Source of the DNA: Castor canadensis
Taxonomy: Eukaryota > Chordata > Mammalia > Rodentia > Castoridae
NCBI RefSeq assembly: GCF_047511655.1
Contig: NC_133389.1
Location: forward strand, 152,287,973-152,351,972
DNA: 64,000 nt
Direction: 5' to 3'
Shown: in pieces, positions 49,366-60,484 of the stretch
Layout: each line of letters begins with the position of its first letter
Numbering within the stretch: the stretch's first letter is position 1
The notes under the pieces: model-generated
Told to the model about the DNA's origin: nothing
The model's database searches: none
Seen by the model: the letters and a program-made list of their open reading frames with translations, nothing else
Program-made: the position numbers and the translations under genes

Positions 49366-50064
49366 GTTGGAACATTTTCTTAGTAGCCCAAAGATACTGG
49401 AATCCTTTGACTTGAAAAATAAGTAGTTTGAATCAGGCAATGAGCTTGTTTGCTACTCCTTTGCAGACACAGGTTGGAATAGCACATCACCCCAGGTTTC
49501 TCAGAGCATGGGGCTCCCAAAACTGTAATTTCCTAATCCCTGGCTTAAGGCAAATCCCCAGGCCCTGAAGGCCATCAACCAGTATCTTCGAACATGGCTC
49601 TGTAGAACTCCTGGCCTGGCCTACCATGCTTATTACAAGCCAAAGGGCCTCTACTGCTCAGCTAGTCAAGACACCTGTTTCCATGACTAGTTCTCCTGTG
49701 AAGCAGAAAATGCAGTCTTCACTGCTGAAGATAAGCTTGCTAGAGTGCCTAAAAGTAACCTAAGGCAAACAGATGCTCATAAAACCAGCTCCTGGTTATT
49801 CAGTGTTACAATACTTGCCATGGCTATACATGAGACAAGAGAATGACATCACATTTTTCAAAACTGCACCTCTTGTCTGATTTTATAGGTAGAAGGAATC
49901 AGATAATCTAGTACAGCTCTGTCATTGCAAATGAAGGTTAAGGTCTCAGACCTTTATCACAATGCATCCAGTGTTCTGACATGCTCTAAAGACTAGGCAT
50001 GCCCTTTTCTCTTAGCAACAAAGAAAACAATTGCATTTATAAAATGCTTGTGCACATTCAATCT
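49366..50064. other. Unassigned SINE-free block
   Basis: About 700 bp of GC-balanced sequence with no recognisable repeat, gene or RNA. It is a candidate for comparison with other mammals. Confidence 0.45.
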
Positions 50065-50165
50065 AACCTTTGGGTCCACACACCTGCAATCCCAGCACTT
50101 TCGAGGCTGAGCCAGCAGGATCACAAGTTTTCAGGCCATCCCAGGCTGTCTCTAAGAAAAAAGGG
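50065..50165 (+). mobile_element. B1 SINE
   Basis: CACCTGCAATCCCAGCACTT, then AGGCTGTCTCTAAG. Confidence 0.8.
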
Positions 50166-50394
50166 GACAGGAAACACAATCTTACAGGAAACACAATCTT
50201 ACTGTGATTGTTTCTGAGGAATAAAATCCTGAGAATTGAGGAATTGAGTGAGGGTGGGGAATATAAGACTACTGGTTTCCTTGTGTCATTATCACTAATA
50301 GTTTTATTAGTCTTCATGTATTATTTAGATAAAAACCAAATTTAATTCTTTTTTTAAAAAAATCACTATTCAAAAAAATAGTCTGGGGAAAATG

Positions 50395-50640
50395 GACACT
50401 GCCCATCCTGTGTCAGACGGGCAAAGTACAACATAAGATCCAAATCTAGCTAATAGCCAGCTTTTGTCATTAAAATTTTATGAGAACACACATGCTCATT
50501 TAACCACTATGTATGGCTGTATGTCTAGGGCTATGTGCTCCCACAGCAGAATTAAGTATTTACAAAGACCATATAGCTTAAAAGGTTCAAAATAAATTAT
50601 CTGACCCCTGTTTTAGATTAAAGGGAATTTGAAAAAATCA
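50395..50640 (+). mobile_element. hAT-type DNA transposon relic
   Basis: TTATGAGAACACACATGCTC, TATGTATGGCTGTATGTCTA, CAGAATTAAGTATTTACAAA, GACCATATAGCTTAAAAGG and ATTATCTGACCCCTG match a non-autonomous mammalian hAT-Charlie-like element. Same family as 56222-56735. Confidence 0.6.
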
Positions 50641-51054
50641 AATGCAGTGTTTGAACTTTGATTTATCCTGGGGGGATAGCTAGGGAAGTTGCAATATAAA
50701 CTGAGCATGAAATGATTTCAAGGAATTATGAGTGTTTTTTACATGTAATAATGGTACTGTAGCTATGCAGGGGAATATGTTTGGTTTTAAAGGTGCATTC
50801 TGTTGGGAAGAGGTATCCTGTAGTTTACTTGCAAGTGGCTCAGCAAGTATATAAATAGATGAATATAAATAGATGAAGCAAATATGGCAAAATGTTAACA
50901 ATTATTGGAATACATGGTATATGGATGTTTATACTATTTTCTCCATTATTTTCTGTATGGTTGAAAGAGTCATAATAAAAATACTATTTAAAGCAAGAAC
51001 ATGCTATTTATTTTGCTTTAATTCTGAGTTTTTTATCTAAAATTCCCAAGATCT
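50641..51054. other. Unassigned intergenic sequence
   Basis: No repeat core or gene recognised. Confidence 0.5.
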
Positions 51055-51140
51055 TGGGCTGGCTGAGTGGCTCAAATGGAAGAGCACTGCCTAGCAAGAG
51101 TGAGACCCTGAGTTCAAACCCCAGTGCCACCAAATAAATA
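51055..51140 (+). mobile_element. ID SINE
   Basis: GGGCTGGCTGAGTGGCTCAA, GAGTTCAAACCCCAGTGCCA, AATA-rich tail. Confidence 0.95.
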
Positions 51141-52144
51141 AATAAAATTTCCAAGATCTTTCTCACAGGGAGAACTCAAGGGAGCAGACCAGTGTCTGCC
51201 CTCAGAGTTCACAAAATGAACCTTAGACCTCAAACACTCCTCATAAACAAGGCTTGCCTTAATTCAAGCCCCTTGAGAAAGGAGGAATGCAGGGAAGCAG
51301 CAGATAGATCTCACAAGTGCAGATGAGAAGTGATGGAAATTATGAAGACAAAAGCTGTGAAGTACAAGTTGAGTTTATGGAATAAGAATCATCCCCACCC
51401 TTTTCTCTATTAGCCGTAAGATACTATTCATTAGAAGAAATCAGAAAACAAGAATGCCTGTCTAGCAAGCATGATCCTGAGTAAAGCCCCGAACTGAAAA
51501 AACATAATAAATAAAATGGTAGAAGTAGCACCAGAGACCCATTCCTTGGCAGGTAGTAGAGCTGGAAGCATAGCCATATCCCAGTGTACCGTACCTCACC
51601 ACCGCAAAACTGCCTGTGAGCTCCAGCAGTTTGGTACTCACTTGGAGGGCTGCTCTGTGTCACAGAAGTATGGGGAAGCCAGCCTGTGCACTCTTGGGGC
51701 CCCAGGAAGTTGCCTTCTTAACCTGAGCCAAGCAGCAGGGAAGACTGTGGTTCTCAGTCAGGGTAAATGTGCCTGACTCCAGGAAAAGAATCAGCCAGAC
51801 AACAAATGCATCTATTTATATCCTAAAATCTGCTGGGCCAGCAACATGCTAACAACCAACTGGGCATGATGGAGAGGCCACCAGTGGGCTGTCAGAAGGC
51901 AAGAGCCAGGACTAGTGGTCAGAGAAAATAATCTCTGACAAAATGCCACAGGAGCCAAAAGACACTATATGAAATGTCCTTGCTGGTTAGGAGCTGGTTA
52001 CACCACCTAAAAGTTCCTGTTCTTAGACAAGTCAACCTGCCTCTGCTTTGAGCCTCAGTTTCTCCATCTATAAAACAGAAAAAAATTTTTCTGTTTATCT
52101 TGTAGGGCTCTTGGCATTCAGATAATTTATTCAAAAATTTCTTG
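51141..52144. other. Mostly unassigned intergenic sequence
   Basis: One ID scrap at 51450-51500 (GCCTGTCTAGCAAGCATG). The rest is unclassified. Confidence 0.5.
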
Positions 52145-52255
52145 TAGCTGCGGTGTGTTAAGTACACGCCTGTAATCCCATCATTCAGAAATCGAGGCAG
52201 GAGGATCATTAGGCCAGCCTGGGCCACATAACAAGACCCTGTCTCAAGAAACACA
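52145..52255 (+). mobile_element. B1 SINE
   Basis: GTACACGCCTGTAATCCCAT, AGGCCAGCCTGGGCCACATA. Confidence 0.9.
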
Positions 52256-52581
52256 GTAACAAAAGTTCCTTGTACACTAAACAGTGAAGAATTACTATTA
52301 CTCAAAATCTGTTCTACTTAAATCCCAACAGTAGTCAGTGGAGGGAGATTAGCCAGTCAGTGGCCAGTCTATAACTCTCTTCTTTCTGGGCACTCAGCAG
52401 ACTGTATTCCTCAGTCTTCTTTGCAATAGCTGGTACTACCTCACTGAGTTCTTCCCAACAGGATGGTAGGAGGTGCAGTGTGTTTCACAATAAACCCCTG
52501 CTATGCTCCTTAAGGCCCTATCCCCGGCTCCTGACCCAGGCAGACACAGTGACCTTGGAAGTACTGTTACAGAAAAAGAAG

Positions 52582-52690
52582 AGGGCTGGAGCAGTGTGGC
52601 TGAAATGATAGAGCGCCTGCCTAGCAGGCATGAGGCCCTGAGTTCAAATTCCAGTACCACACACAAAAAAAAGTTGAATTAAAAAAAAAA
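52582..52690 (+). mobile_element. ID SINE
   Basis: GGGCTGGAGCAGTGTGGC, AGCGCCTGCCTAGCAGGCAT, GAGTTCAAATTCCAGTACC. Confidence 0.95.
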
Positions 52691-53104
52691 AGACAAAATA
52701 GAAGAGCCTGGGACCCTCAAGAGCCATTGGTGTGGGGACAGTTTCCCACAGATCAGGAGCATTCGTTTTGGATTTTCTGGAGGAAGAATAAACTTTTGTT
52801 TGTTGGACCATTTATGTCAGGTTGAACTCTACAACATTGCCAATATTTCACTGTTTTGACCTATAAAAACAATAATTCCATCTGGTTCAACTCTGCAGAT
52901 AGTTTGGGTTGTGTTAGCCGCTATGGTAACCACAGTAAACCATCTTAGAGGAAATCTTTGCAACCAGGGAAATTGGAGTTCTTGAGTTTGCGGATTAGAG
53001 ACTGTAAAATGCTGCCTTTGATCCAGATTTGGGTACAAAACTACTTGATTTGCTGCAGAAAATGCTGGCCCACATAGGGTTTTTTTGTTTTTTTTCTGGT
53101 TTGA

Positions 53105-53333
53105 GGGGTTGATTTGGTTTTGAGGTTTTTTGGTGGAACTGGAATTTGAACTCAGAGCTTCACACTTGCAAAGCAGGGGCTCTACTGCTTGAGCCACACC
53201 TTCAGTCCATTTTGCTCTGGTTGTTTTGGAGATGGGGTCTCATGAACTATTTGCCCTGGCTATCCTTGAACTGAGATCCTCCTGATCTCAGCCTTCCAGG
53301 TAGCTAGCATGAGCCACCGGCACCCAGCTGGCC
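53105..53333 (-). mobile_element. Dimer SINE (second subtype)
   Basis: GGAACTGGAATTTGAACTCA, CAGTCCATTTTGCTCTGG, TAGCATGAGCCACCGGCACC. Confidence 0.95.
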
Positions 53334-53391
53334 TAGATCATTTTAAACAGTTGAATGCATTATGGAATCTTGTTATATAGTCAACAGTGTT

Positions 53392-53580
53392 CTGCAGGTA
53401 TGGTGGTCCATGCCTGTAATTGCAGCACTCAGAGCAGAATGGAGAGTTTAAGGCCAGCCTGAGCTACTTAGTGAGACTCTATCTCAAAAAACCAAGAGAT
53501 GGGAGATAGCTCCTAGCACGCATAAGGCCCCAACAAGGTGGGGGCGGGGGGAGGTTGAGCCCCAGTACTGTAAAAAATAA
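53392..53580 (+). mobile_element. B1 followed by ID-like half and (AAAT)n
   Basis: GGTATGGTGGTCCATGCCTG, GGCCAGCCTGAGCTACTTAG, then AGCACGCATAAGGCCCC with a G-rich insert, ending in AAATAAATAAATAAAT. Confidence 0.8.
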
Positions 53581-53644
53581 ATAAATAAATAAAAAGTATT
53601 TTCCTCCATCATTTGTTGGATTTTTAGAATTAATACAGCAAAGA

Positions 53645-53702
53645 GGGGCCAGCGTGTAGCTTGGTGCTACAGTATGTGACCTGAGTTAGTTCAATCCACA
53701 GC
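53645..53702 (+). mobile_element. ID fragment
   Basis: GGGCCAGCGTGTAGCTTGG, TTAGTTCAATCCACAGCATC. Confidence 0.65.
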
Positions 53703-53709
53703 ATCAAAG

Positions 53710-53802
53710 AGCTGGGCTGGTGGAGGGGCTCAAGTGGTAGCGGTCCTGCCTAGCACATGTGAGGCCCCGAGTTCAAATCCCAGTGCCATAAAAAACAAAA
53801 AA
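53710..53802 (+). mobile_element. ID SINE
   Basis: GGGCTGGTGGAGGGGCTCAA, GAGTTCAAATCCCAGTGCC. Confidence 0.95.
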
Positions 53803-53827
53803 AGCACAGCATAAAAGAGCAAATAAG

Positions 53828-53925
53828 GACTGGGAGTGTGGCCCAAGTGGTAGAGCACCTGCATAGCAAGTGCAAGACCCAGAATTTAATCCTCAGTACT
53901 GCCAAATGAAAAAAAAAAAAAGTAA
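53828..53925 (+). mobile_element. ID SINE
   Basis: GACTGGGAGTGTGGCCCAAG, AGCACCTGCATAGCAAGTGC, A tail. Confidence 0.95.
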
Positions 53926-54264
53926 ATAAATAAAACATGAGTTTAAAAAAATACCTAAAACCAAACTAAACAGAACCAAAGGAACAAAGTTCCTTTAATA
54001 AACAAAGAAACCATTTAGGTCTTGAGAGAGAGATTTATAATTATGGGATGAGAAAGTTCTTTCTAAACCATAACATGAAATCCAAAAAAAAGAAAGACTG
54101 ATAAACTTAACCTCCTAAAACCTCTTATATAACAAAAAAAATTATAAGAGACTCACAGTATGACAATTCCTTTAATATGTAAGATTAAACAGTAAGCAGC
54201 AGATGTAAAAAAGTAACCCTCCAAGAAAATAGTATACAGATGGATGGATGATTAATAAATGTAA

Positions 54265-54455
54265 GACCTGGGCGCCTGTGGCTCACGACTGTAATCCTAG
54301 CTACTCAGGAGGCAGAGATCAGGAGGACTGTAATTTAAAGCTAGGCCGGACAAATAGTTCCCAAGAACCTATCTCCAGAAAAACTCTTCACAAAAAGGGC
54401 TGGTGGAGTAGCTCAAGGTGAAGGCCCTGAGTTCAAACTAAGTACCACAAAAAGT
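54265..54455 (+). mobile_element. Dimer SINE
   Basis: GCGCCTGTGGCTCACGACTG, CTCAGGAGGCAGAGATCAGG, linker TCTTCACAAAAAGGGCTGG, shortened ID half. Confidence 0.95.
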
Positions 54456-54464
54456 TATAACCAA

Positions 54465-54660
54465 TCAAATTGCCAAAATTAGATAGGTAGTGCTGGCGGG
54501 AGTATAGGGAAAAGACATTGGATTGTAGGTGGGAGTGTAAACTCGTGGAAGTTTTAGTCACAAAAGTCACTAAGAGATAGGAACAAGGATGCATTAAAAC
54601 ATTTGTCTATAATAAAACAAACCAGAAACAACCACAATATCCTATAAATGGGATGAGTAA
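54465..54660 (+). mobile_element. L1 3' fragment
   Basis: GGTGGGAGTGTAAACTCGTG, AAACCAGAAACAACCACAAT, CCTATAAATGGGATGAGTAA. Confidence 0.65.
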
Positions 54661-54661
54661 A

Positions 54662-54888
54662 TTTTTTTTGGTGGGACTGGGATTTGAACTCAGGACTTTG
54701 CACTTGCAAAGCAGGTGCTCTATCACCTGAACCATACCTCCAGTCCATTTTGGTCTGGTTACTTTGGAGGTGGGACCTCTCAAACTATTTGCCCTGGGGA
54801 AGGCCTGGAACCTCTATCCTCCCAATGTCAGCCTCCCATGTAGCTAGGATTACACATATGAGCCACCAGCACCTGGCTCATTTTCAGA
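54662..54888 (-). mobile_element. Dimer SINE (second subtype)
   Basis: GGTGGGACTGGGATTTGAAC, CAGTCCATTTTGGTCTGG, AGGATTACACATATGAGCCA. Confidence 0.95.
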
Positions 54889-54984
54889 AATATAAAATAA
54901 ATGAAGCTATAGGCAAAGTCTACAAATACATATTTTATTTATAGCTCTAACCTGGCCATTTGTTTCATTGTTATTATTTGTTTG

Positions 54985-55100
54985 TTTTTTCCTGCAGAGA
55001 TCATGAGGCCACTATGTTGGCCTAAGCTGGCTCTGACCTCCTGGAATCAAGTGATGCTCCTGCTTCAACCTCCCAAGTAGCTGGAACTAACAGGCATACA
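54985..55100 (-). mobile_element. B1 SINE (diverged)
   Basis: AAGCTGGCTCTGACCTCCTG, CCTCCCAAGTAGCTGGAACT. Confidence 0.75.
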
Positions 55101-56015
55101 TTTTTTGTTAGCTTTGTAATTTCAACCTTGTCCTCACCAAGGTTTTTCCGGTAAAGAACAAAGTGGGAAGTACAAAGTATGAGTGAACAGATTATTTGAG
55201 ACTCACGAGTTCCCTGCACACGACTCTCCCTAAATCCCCAGTTATTATTTTTATACTTCTGGCTGAGAAACCAACCCCTGGTTTTGAAGTATTCAGGTTT
55301 CATCCTCCTTTGCAGAAGAGTTATGGTGACAGAATTAGAAGACCACTTCCCACCTGCTTAACACATTGGGAAAATATTATGTTGTAGAATGCTGATTGGA
55401 GTTGATGCAAATGGTCTGATTTGATCTGCAATGATCTGTAATGATTTGAAAGAAAGCCCAAATAGATACTGAGTTTCCTATTCCTTCTCCACTTGTTCTG
55501 GTGTGCATCTCTCCTTCTCAGAATCTTCCTTGGGGTTTTTCTTAATCTCCCATCAATTCTTGGGATTGGGTTTTCTTTCCACTTCCCAAATGACAGATGT
55601 TTTCCCACCCTGTGAAAGCTAGGGACAGGCTGGCCAGAGCATTACTGTAATTGTGTGAGCTGGAGGAAATCCTTTCGTTTACTGCCAGGAACTTCAGTCT
55701 CCAAACTTGGGGTGGGAGAAGGATTTGGGCACATTGCCAGGTAATTGCCTTCTTCTTTTTCCCTTTAACTATCTGCAAGCGACTGGCTGGAGCCCAAGGG
55801 TGAAACCACAGCATCCAGGCCTGGGAGAAGGGACTTTTCAGTGATCCTGGAAGTGGAGGCCAGTCATTTCTGCACCATGCAGACAGGATCTCTTTGAAAC
55901 CCAGCCAAACTCAAATGGCTTCCAAAAGGGGAAATCATACAAACTCTGAATCACAGATCCTCAGTGTTAAAAACACATCAGTAAATGCTTGTCTTTCATC
56001 TCAACTAGAGGGGTT
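55101..56015. other. Unassigned intergenic sequence
   Basis: About 900 bp without SINE or LINE signature. Overlapping short frames on both strands show no recognisable protein. Confidence 0.45.
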
Positions 56016-56017
56016 AG

Positions 56018-56090
56018 GGCTGTGACTCAGGGGCAGAGCACTAGCCTAGCATGCCGAAGGCCCTGAATTTGGTCCCTAGCACTGAAAATG
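56018..56090 (+). mobile_element. ID SINE (canonical subtype)
   Basis: GGGCTGTGACTCAGGGGCAG, CTGAATTTGGTCCCTAGCAC. Confidence 0.85.
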
Positions 56091-56159
56091 AATAAGTGAA
56101 TAAATGGATGAATGAATAAATGATACAATGAACATGAGGTTGACAAATTGTTTTTTGTT

Positions 56160-56220
56160 TTTTGTTTTTTTTGCTTTTTCTTTTATTATTCATATGTGCA
56201 TACAAGGCTTGGTTCATTTG
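56160..56220 (-). mobile_element. L1 3' UTR scrap
   Basis: TTCTTTTATTATTCATATGT, GCATACAAGGCTTGG. Confidence 0.5.
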
Positions 56221-56221
56221 A

Positions 56222-56735
56222 CAAATTGTTTTTGCAAAGAACCAGTAAAATATTTTAGGCTTCACAGACCATGATCTCTACCATGACTGTTTGCCTAACT
56301 CTGCCATTGTAGAGCCAAAATAGCTGCAGTCAATACCAAGGCAATAAGTGTGGTTGTGAGCCAATAAAACCTGATTTACTTATTTATTTACTGCAGTACT
56401 AGGGCTTAAATTCAGGGCCTTCACCTTCAGCCACTCCTCCAGCCCTATTTTTGTGAAGGGTTTCTTGAGATAGGGTCTCTTCAACTACTTGCCTGGGCTG
56501 GCTTTGAACCCTGGTCTTACTGATCTCTGCCTCCTGAGTAGCTAGGATTACAGGTGTGAGCCACCGGTGCCCAGCTTTTAATACTTTATTTATGGACACC
56601 AAAATGTGAATTGCATTGAACTTTCAATGGCATATAATATTGCTCTTTTTGTTTCCACTCATATTAAAAATGAAAAAGCCATTCTTAGCGCTCCTGTGCA
56701 AACATGAGTAGTGTATTGACCCCTGACCTAAACCA
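56222..56735 (-). mobile_element. hAT-type DNA transposon relic, split by a SINE
   Basis: 56222-56380 (ACAGACCATGATCTCTACCA, CTAACTCTGCCATTGTAGAG, GTGAGCCAATAAAACC) and 56578-56735 (CTTTATTTATGGACACC, TATTGACCCCTGACC) form one element with the dimer SINE inside. Confidence 0.65.
56390..56577 (-). mobile_element. Dimer SINE inside the hAT relic
   Basis: GCAGTACTAGGGCTTAAATT, CCACTCCTCCAGCCC, GAGATAGGGTCTCTTCAACT, ATTACAGGTGTGAGCCACCG. Confidence 0.95.
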
Positions 56736-56914
56736 CTGGTTTTCAAATGACTTTGGCAAACCCTCAGGGGAGAAAGACAGGCTGGGCTGGGGAATCCCCA
56801 CCCAGGCTTCCTTTCCCCTTTTCTGTTTTATATAATAGCCTCCTAAGTTTTGATTTATTTAAAGGGTCCCCTGGCCAAAAGTTTAAAAGCCCCAACCTAA
56901 TCAAGCAGAATCTT

Positions 56915-56998
56915 TTTTTTTTTGGCGGCACTGGGATTGGAACTCAGAACTTGCTAAGTAAGCACTCTTACTGCTTGAACCACTCCGCCAGCCCCCAG
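56915..56998 (-). mobile_element. ID SINE
   Basis: GGCGGCACTGGGATTGGAAC, CCACTCCGCCAGCCC. A C-rich run (57163-57187) lies further right in otherwise unassigned DNA (56999-57507). Confidence 0.9.
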
Positions 56999-57507
56999 AA
57001 TCCTTTCTTTACTCAGCCCGTTTCCTCTCTGTCCTCTTCATGGAGATGGAGAATAGATGCCTCCCTAACTCATTCTAAGGACCTTTCAAGGAAGCCCTCA
57101 TTAATCAAAAACTCAATCTTAAATAAGCCTGGTCCTTTCATAAACTTCTTAACTCTGTCAGATTCCCCGCCCCCCCCCACCCCCCGCCAATTCTTTAAGT
57201 CATATTTGTCACCTTTTTCTCTAAAGCCCTACAGAATTCCACAAAAAGAAATCATTGACCTGAGGAAGTTATTTTCTCACCACCGCCAGAGGAAGAGGTC
57301 AGTGAGTGCTGGAAGAGAAAGATAAGCAATAGGCTAGTGTGCTGTGAGGATTAAGAGAGTGCCTAACTGAGCCAGGACCTCCCCGGCTCACCCATGTCAC
57401 CTTTAAACAATGTGTGTTCATCAGAGCCAATATTTATATTAAAAGAGAATTAAAATCACCCACGACACTACCAACTCAGAGATAATTACTGTTAAAATTT
57501 TGGAGTA

Positions 57508-57705
57508 TAAGACAGGTGCTGGTGGCTCACGTCTGTATTCCTAGCTATTCAAGAGGCAGAGATCAGGAGGATCGCAGCTTGAAGCCAGCCCCAGCGAATA
57601 GTTCACAGAAACACTATCTCAAAAAAAAAAAAAATCACAAAAAAGGACTGGTGGGGTGGCTCAAGATGTAGGCCCTGAGTTCAAGCCCCAGAACTGGAAA
57701 AAAAA
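57508..57705 (+). mobile_element. Dimer SINE
   Basis: GGTGCTGGTGGCTCACGTCT, GGCAGAGATCAGGAGGATCG, AAAAAAGGACTGGTGGGG. Confidence 0.95.
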
Positions 57706-57769
57706 AATTTGGGGTATATACTTTCAGAATCTTTTTCTATAAACATACATATGTTAAAAAAAAAAAAAA

Positions 57770-57885
57770 ACTAGGGCTGAGCATGGTGGTTCATATCTAT
57801 AATCCCAGCTACTTGGGTGGTGGAGATTGACAGGACTGCAAGTTGAGGCCAGTTCAGGCAAAAGGTTATTGAGACCCCATCTCAA
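57770..57885 (+). mobile_element. B1 SINE
   Basis: GGGCTGAGCATGGTGGTTCA, CAAGTTGAGGCCAGTTCAGG. Confidence 0.9.
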
Positions 57886-57889
57886 CCAA

Positions 57890-58070
57890 TGAAGCTGGAC
57901 ACAGTGGTATATGCCATGCATCCCAGCTATATGGGACATATAAATAGGAGAATTTGGGTCCAGGCTACCTTGGGCAAAATGCAAGATCCTATTAAAAAAT
58001 AATTATCCCAAAAGGACTGAGGGGGTGGTTCAAATGGTGGTCCTAAACCCTACTATCCCACATACACACA
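57890..58070 (+). mobile_element. Dimer SINE
   Basis: AGCTGGACACAGTGGTATAT, ATAAATAGGAGAATTTGGGT, AAAAGGACTGAGGGGGTGG. Same subtype as 10778-10955. Confidence 0.9.
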
Positions 58071-58174
58071 AAAATATTCTAGTTACACAGCATTGTCACC
58101 TGGATGTCTTCATGGGCAATTCCAACTCATCAACAGCAGACAGACTCTCACACTCTGCTATATCAATAACAGAT

Positions 58175-58385
58175 AACTTTTACTGAGCTCTTACTGTATA
58201 CTAGGTATAGTGCACATGCTATGTTTTCATTCTCTCTTATTCCTCATACCACCACTGTAAGTGACACACATGTAAAAGAAGAGGACAGGAGGCTTAGAAA
58301 GGTTAAGTCAGGTAAGGTCACATAGCTAGAAAGCGCAGGAGCTAGAACTGGAGCCAAAGCCACACAGCTTCAGAGTCATAATCCT
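58175..58385 (+). mobile_element. MIR
   Basis: GAGCTCTTACTGTATACTAG, AAAGGTTAAGTCAGGTAAGG, TCACATAGCTAGAAAGCGCA. Confidence 0.85.
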
Positions 58386-58599
58386 TATGACATGTGATCC
58401 TTGCCATCCATAACTTCATAGGAGGGACCAGAGTCAGAGAAGAGAGCTTTCTTGGTAGGGTGACCCACCACAGACAAGGGCCTGGGGATAAACCCCAGTG
58501 CAGAGAAAGTAAGACTCCTCAGGCCAAAATGTGATCTGAGAGCTTCTGTCACAGACATCCACAACCTCTTAGCCTGTTGGTAAGGAGCGAGTTGGGGTC

Positions 58600-58688
58600 T
58601 GGCTACATCATCCAGGCTGGCCATTCTGGACTCAAGCAATCTTCCTGCCTTAGCAGCCCAAGCATCTGGGACTATAGGTGCACCGCAC
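58600..58688 (-). mobile_element. B1 SINE (partial)
   Basis: CATCATCCAGGCTGGCCATT, GCATCTGGGACTATAGGTGC. Confidence 0.85.
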
Positions 58689-58711
58689 TGTAGTGTTATT
58701 TTTTAATTTTG

Positions 58712-58925
58712 TTTTTTGGGGGGACTGTGGTTGAACTCAGGGCTTTGCATTTGCAAAGCAGGTGCTCTACTGCTTGAGCCACACCTCTAGTCCATTTTGC
58801 TCTGGTTACTTTTTTTTTTTTGGAGATGCAAACTATTTGCCCAGGCTGGCCTTGAACTGCAATTCTCTCAATCTCAGCCTCCCAAGTAACTAGAGTTACA
58901 GGCATGAGCCACCAGCACCCAGTTC
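58712..58925 (-). mobile_element. Dimer SINE (second subtype)
   Basis: GACTGTGGTTGAACTCAGGG, TAGTCCATTTTGCTCTGG, GTTACAGGCATGAGCCACCA. Confidence 0.95.
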
Positions 58926-58944
58926 AAGTTATATTTTTAAATTT

Positions 58945-59125
58945 TTTGGGGGGGTGTACTGAGGTTTGAACTCAGGGCCTATACCTTGAGCCACTCCGCC
59001 AGCCCTTTTTGTAAAGGGTTTTCAAGATAGGGTCTCAGGAGCTATTTGCCTGGGCTGGCTTCAAACTTGATCCTCCTGATCTCTGCCTCCTGAGAAGCTA
59101 GGATTACAGGCGTGAGCCAAGGGGG
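58945..59125 (-). mobile_element. Dimer SINE
   Basis: GTACTGAGGTTTGAACTCAG, CCACTCCGCCAGCCC, ATTACAGGCGTGAGCC. Confidence 0.95.
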
Positions 59126-59944
59126 CCCTGGATTTAAGTATAAGTCCATGGCACCAGCCAAATCATGGGGCTCCTGAAGATGCACGGAAAAGAACACATC
59201 GCTTCTGCAGATTTTCTGACAAAAGGAAAAAGAGGCTACTTCATCAAGGAGACACGCCCCGACCTCTTTCCTGTGCGTTTTCATGGAGCCCTGACCTTTC
59301 CTCTCACATTACCACCCACACCTTGTGGAAAAGCACTCAGGTACCATTCGCTTTCTCCCTTACGCTCCATGAACACTGGTGTTCATGCGCCCATCCCCGG
59401 CATCTGACACAGTGCCTAGAACACAGTTACTGCTAGGTAAATGATTGTTGGATGAATGTAATGGTCAGTCATTTGATAGCTTGTGTCACATATGATGACA
59501 CTGCATTTTGGAAGCCCAAAGATATCTGCTAACTCTGCATATATGAATTGCTCAACGTGGTGATAAACAACAGGTTAAAAAAAAAAACTTGCACTATTCG
59601 CAGTGGACACCAGAAATGAAGAAACTGGCAAATTTCTGCCCTCATTCTTCACAGTAGCTCACACCCTACCCTGAGTCTCTTCACCATCCTGAAGACTTTT
59701 GGACTCCAGGGGCCCTGCTGTGAGGAATATGAGGAACTATTCTGTATCTCTGGCCTCATCTCCTTTCCTTCTGTTCATTGTTCTCAGCCCCTAGCCACAG
59801 ATCTTGTTTCTGAACCTGGAGCTCCTCAGGCTCATTCTTGCCTCAGGGTTTTAGGACTTCTGATTATTTCCTCCTGAGATACAGTCACCCACAGCATAAC
59901 TAGCTCCAGGTGAACAACTACTGCTTATACAAAGGTGGTCCTGA
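59126..59944. other. Unassigned intergenic sequence
   Basis: A short L2/MIR 3'-end scrap is at 59395-59462 (CACAGTGCCTAGAACACAGT). The rest is unassigned. Confidence 0.45.
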
Positions 59945-60045
59945 TGCCAGGTGGGGTGACCCAGCCTGCAATCCCAGCACTTAGAAGACCAAGGCAGGAA
60001 GATCATTAGCTCAAGGTCAGCCTGGTCCAAAAAAAAAAAAAAAAT
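59945..60045 (+). mobile_element. B1 SINE
   Basis: CAGCCTGCAATCCCAGCACT, AGGTCAGCCTGGTCC, A tail. Confidence 0.85.
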
Positions 60046-60064
60046 TACAATAAAGAATACTAGA

Positions 60065-60165
60065 TAAGCCAGGTGTAAGGTTAGGTTAGCTTTCAATCCT
60101 AGCTACTTGGGAGGCTAAGATCGGAAGGCCAGCCCAGGCAAAATGTTCATGAAACCCTATTTCCA
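60065..60165 (+). mobile_element. B1-type half of a dimer SINE
   Basis: AATCCTAGCTACTTGGGAGG, AGGCCAGCCCAGGCAAAATG. Confidence 0.75.
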
Positions 60166-60169
60166 AATC

Positions 60170-60362
60170 AAAGCAGCTGGGCCCCAGTGGCTCACAACTG
60201 TAATCCTAGCTACACAGGAGGCAGAGATTAGGAGGATCGTTGTTTGAAGCTAGCCTGGGCAAATAGTTCATGAGACCCTATCTTGAAAAAACGCATCATG
60301 AAAAAGGACTGGTGGAGTGGCTCAAAGTGTAGGCCCGGAGATCAAGGCCCAGTACTGAACAA
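60170..60362 (+). mobile_element. Dimer SINE
   Basis: GCCCCAGTGGCTCACAACTG, GGCAGAGATTAGGAGGATCG, linker CGCATCATGAAAAAGGACTG. Confidence 0.95.
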
Positions 60363-60369
60363 ACAAACA

Positions 60370-60462
60370 AACCCAGAGCAAAATGAATTGGAGGTGTGTC
60401 TCAAGCAGTAGAGCACCTACTTTGAAATACAAACCTCAATCCCACCAAAAAAAAAAAAAGTA
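60370..60462 (+). mobile_element. ID half of the second dimer subtype
   Basis: CCCAGAGCAAAATGAATTGG, GTGTCTCAAGCAGTAGAGCA, A tail. Confidence 0.85.
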
Positions 60463-60484
60463 CCAAATGATAGGAGCTTGTTAG

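Noticed and set aside
53500-53925. Regularly spaced repeats resembling an array
   Set aside because: They are adjacent ID SINEs of unequal length and spacing; no CRISPR is expected or seen in this nuclear DNA.
56747-57325. Longest open frame (192 codons, plus strand)
   Set aside because: It runs straight through an antisense ID SINE (56915-56998) and a C-rich tract, with no known domain or splice context.
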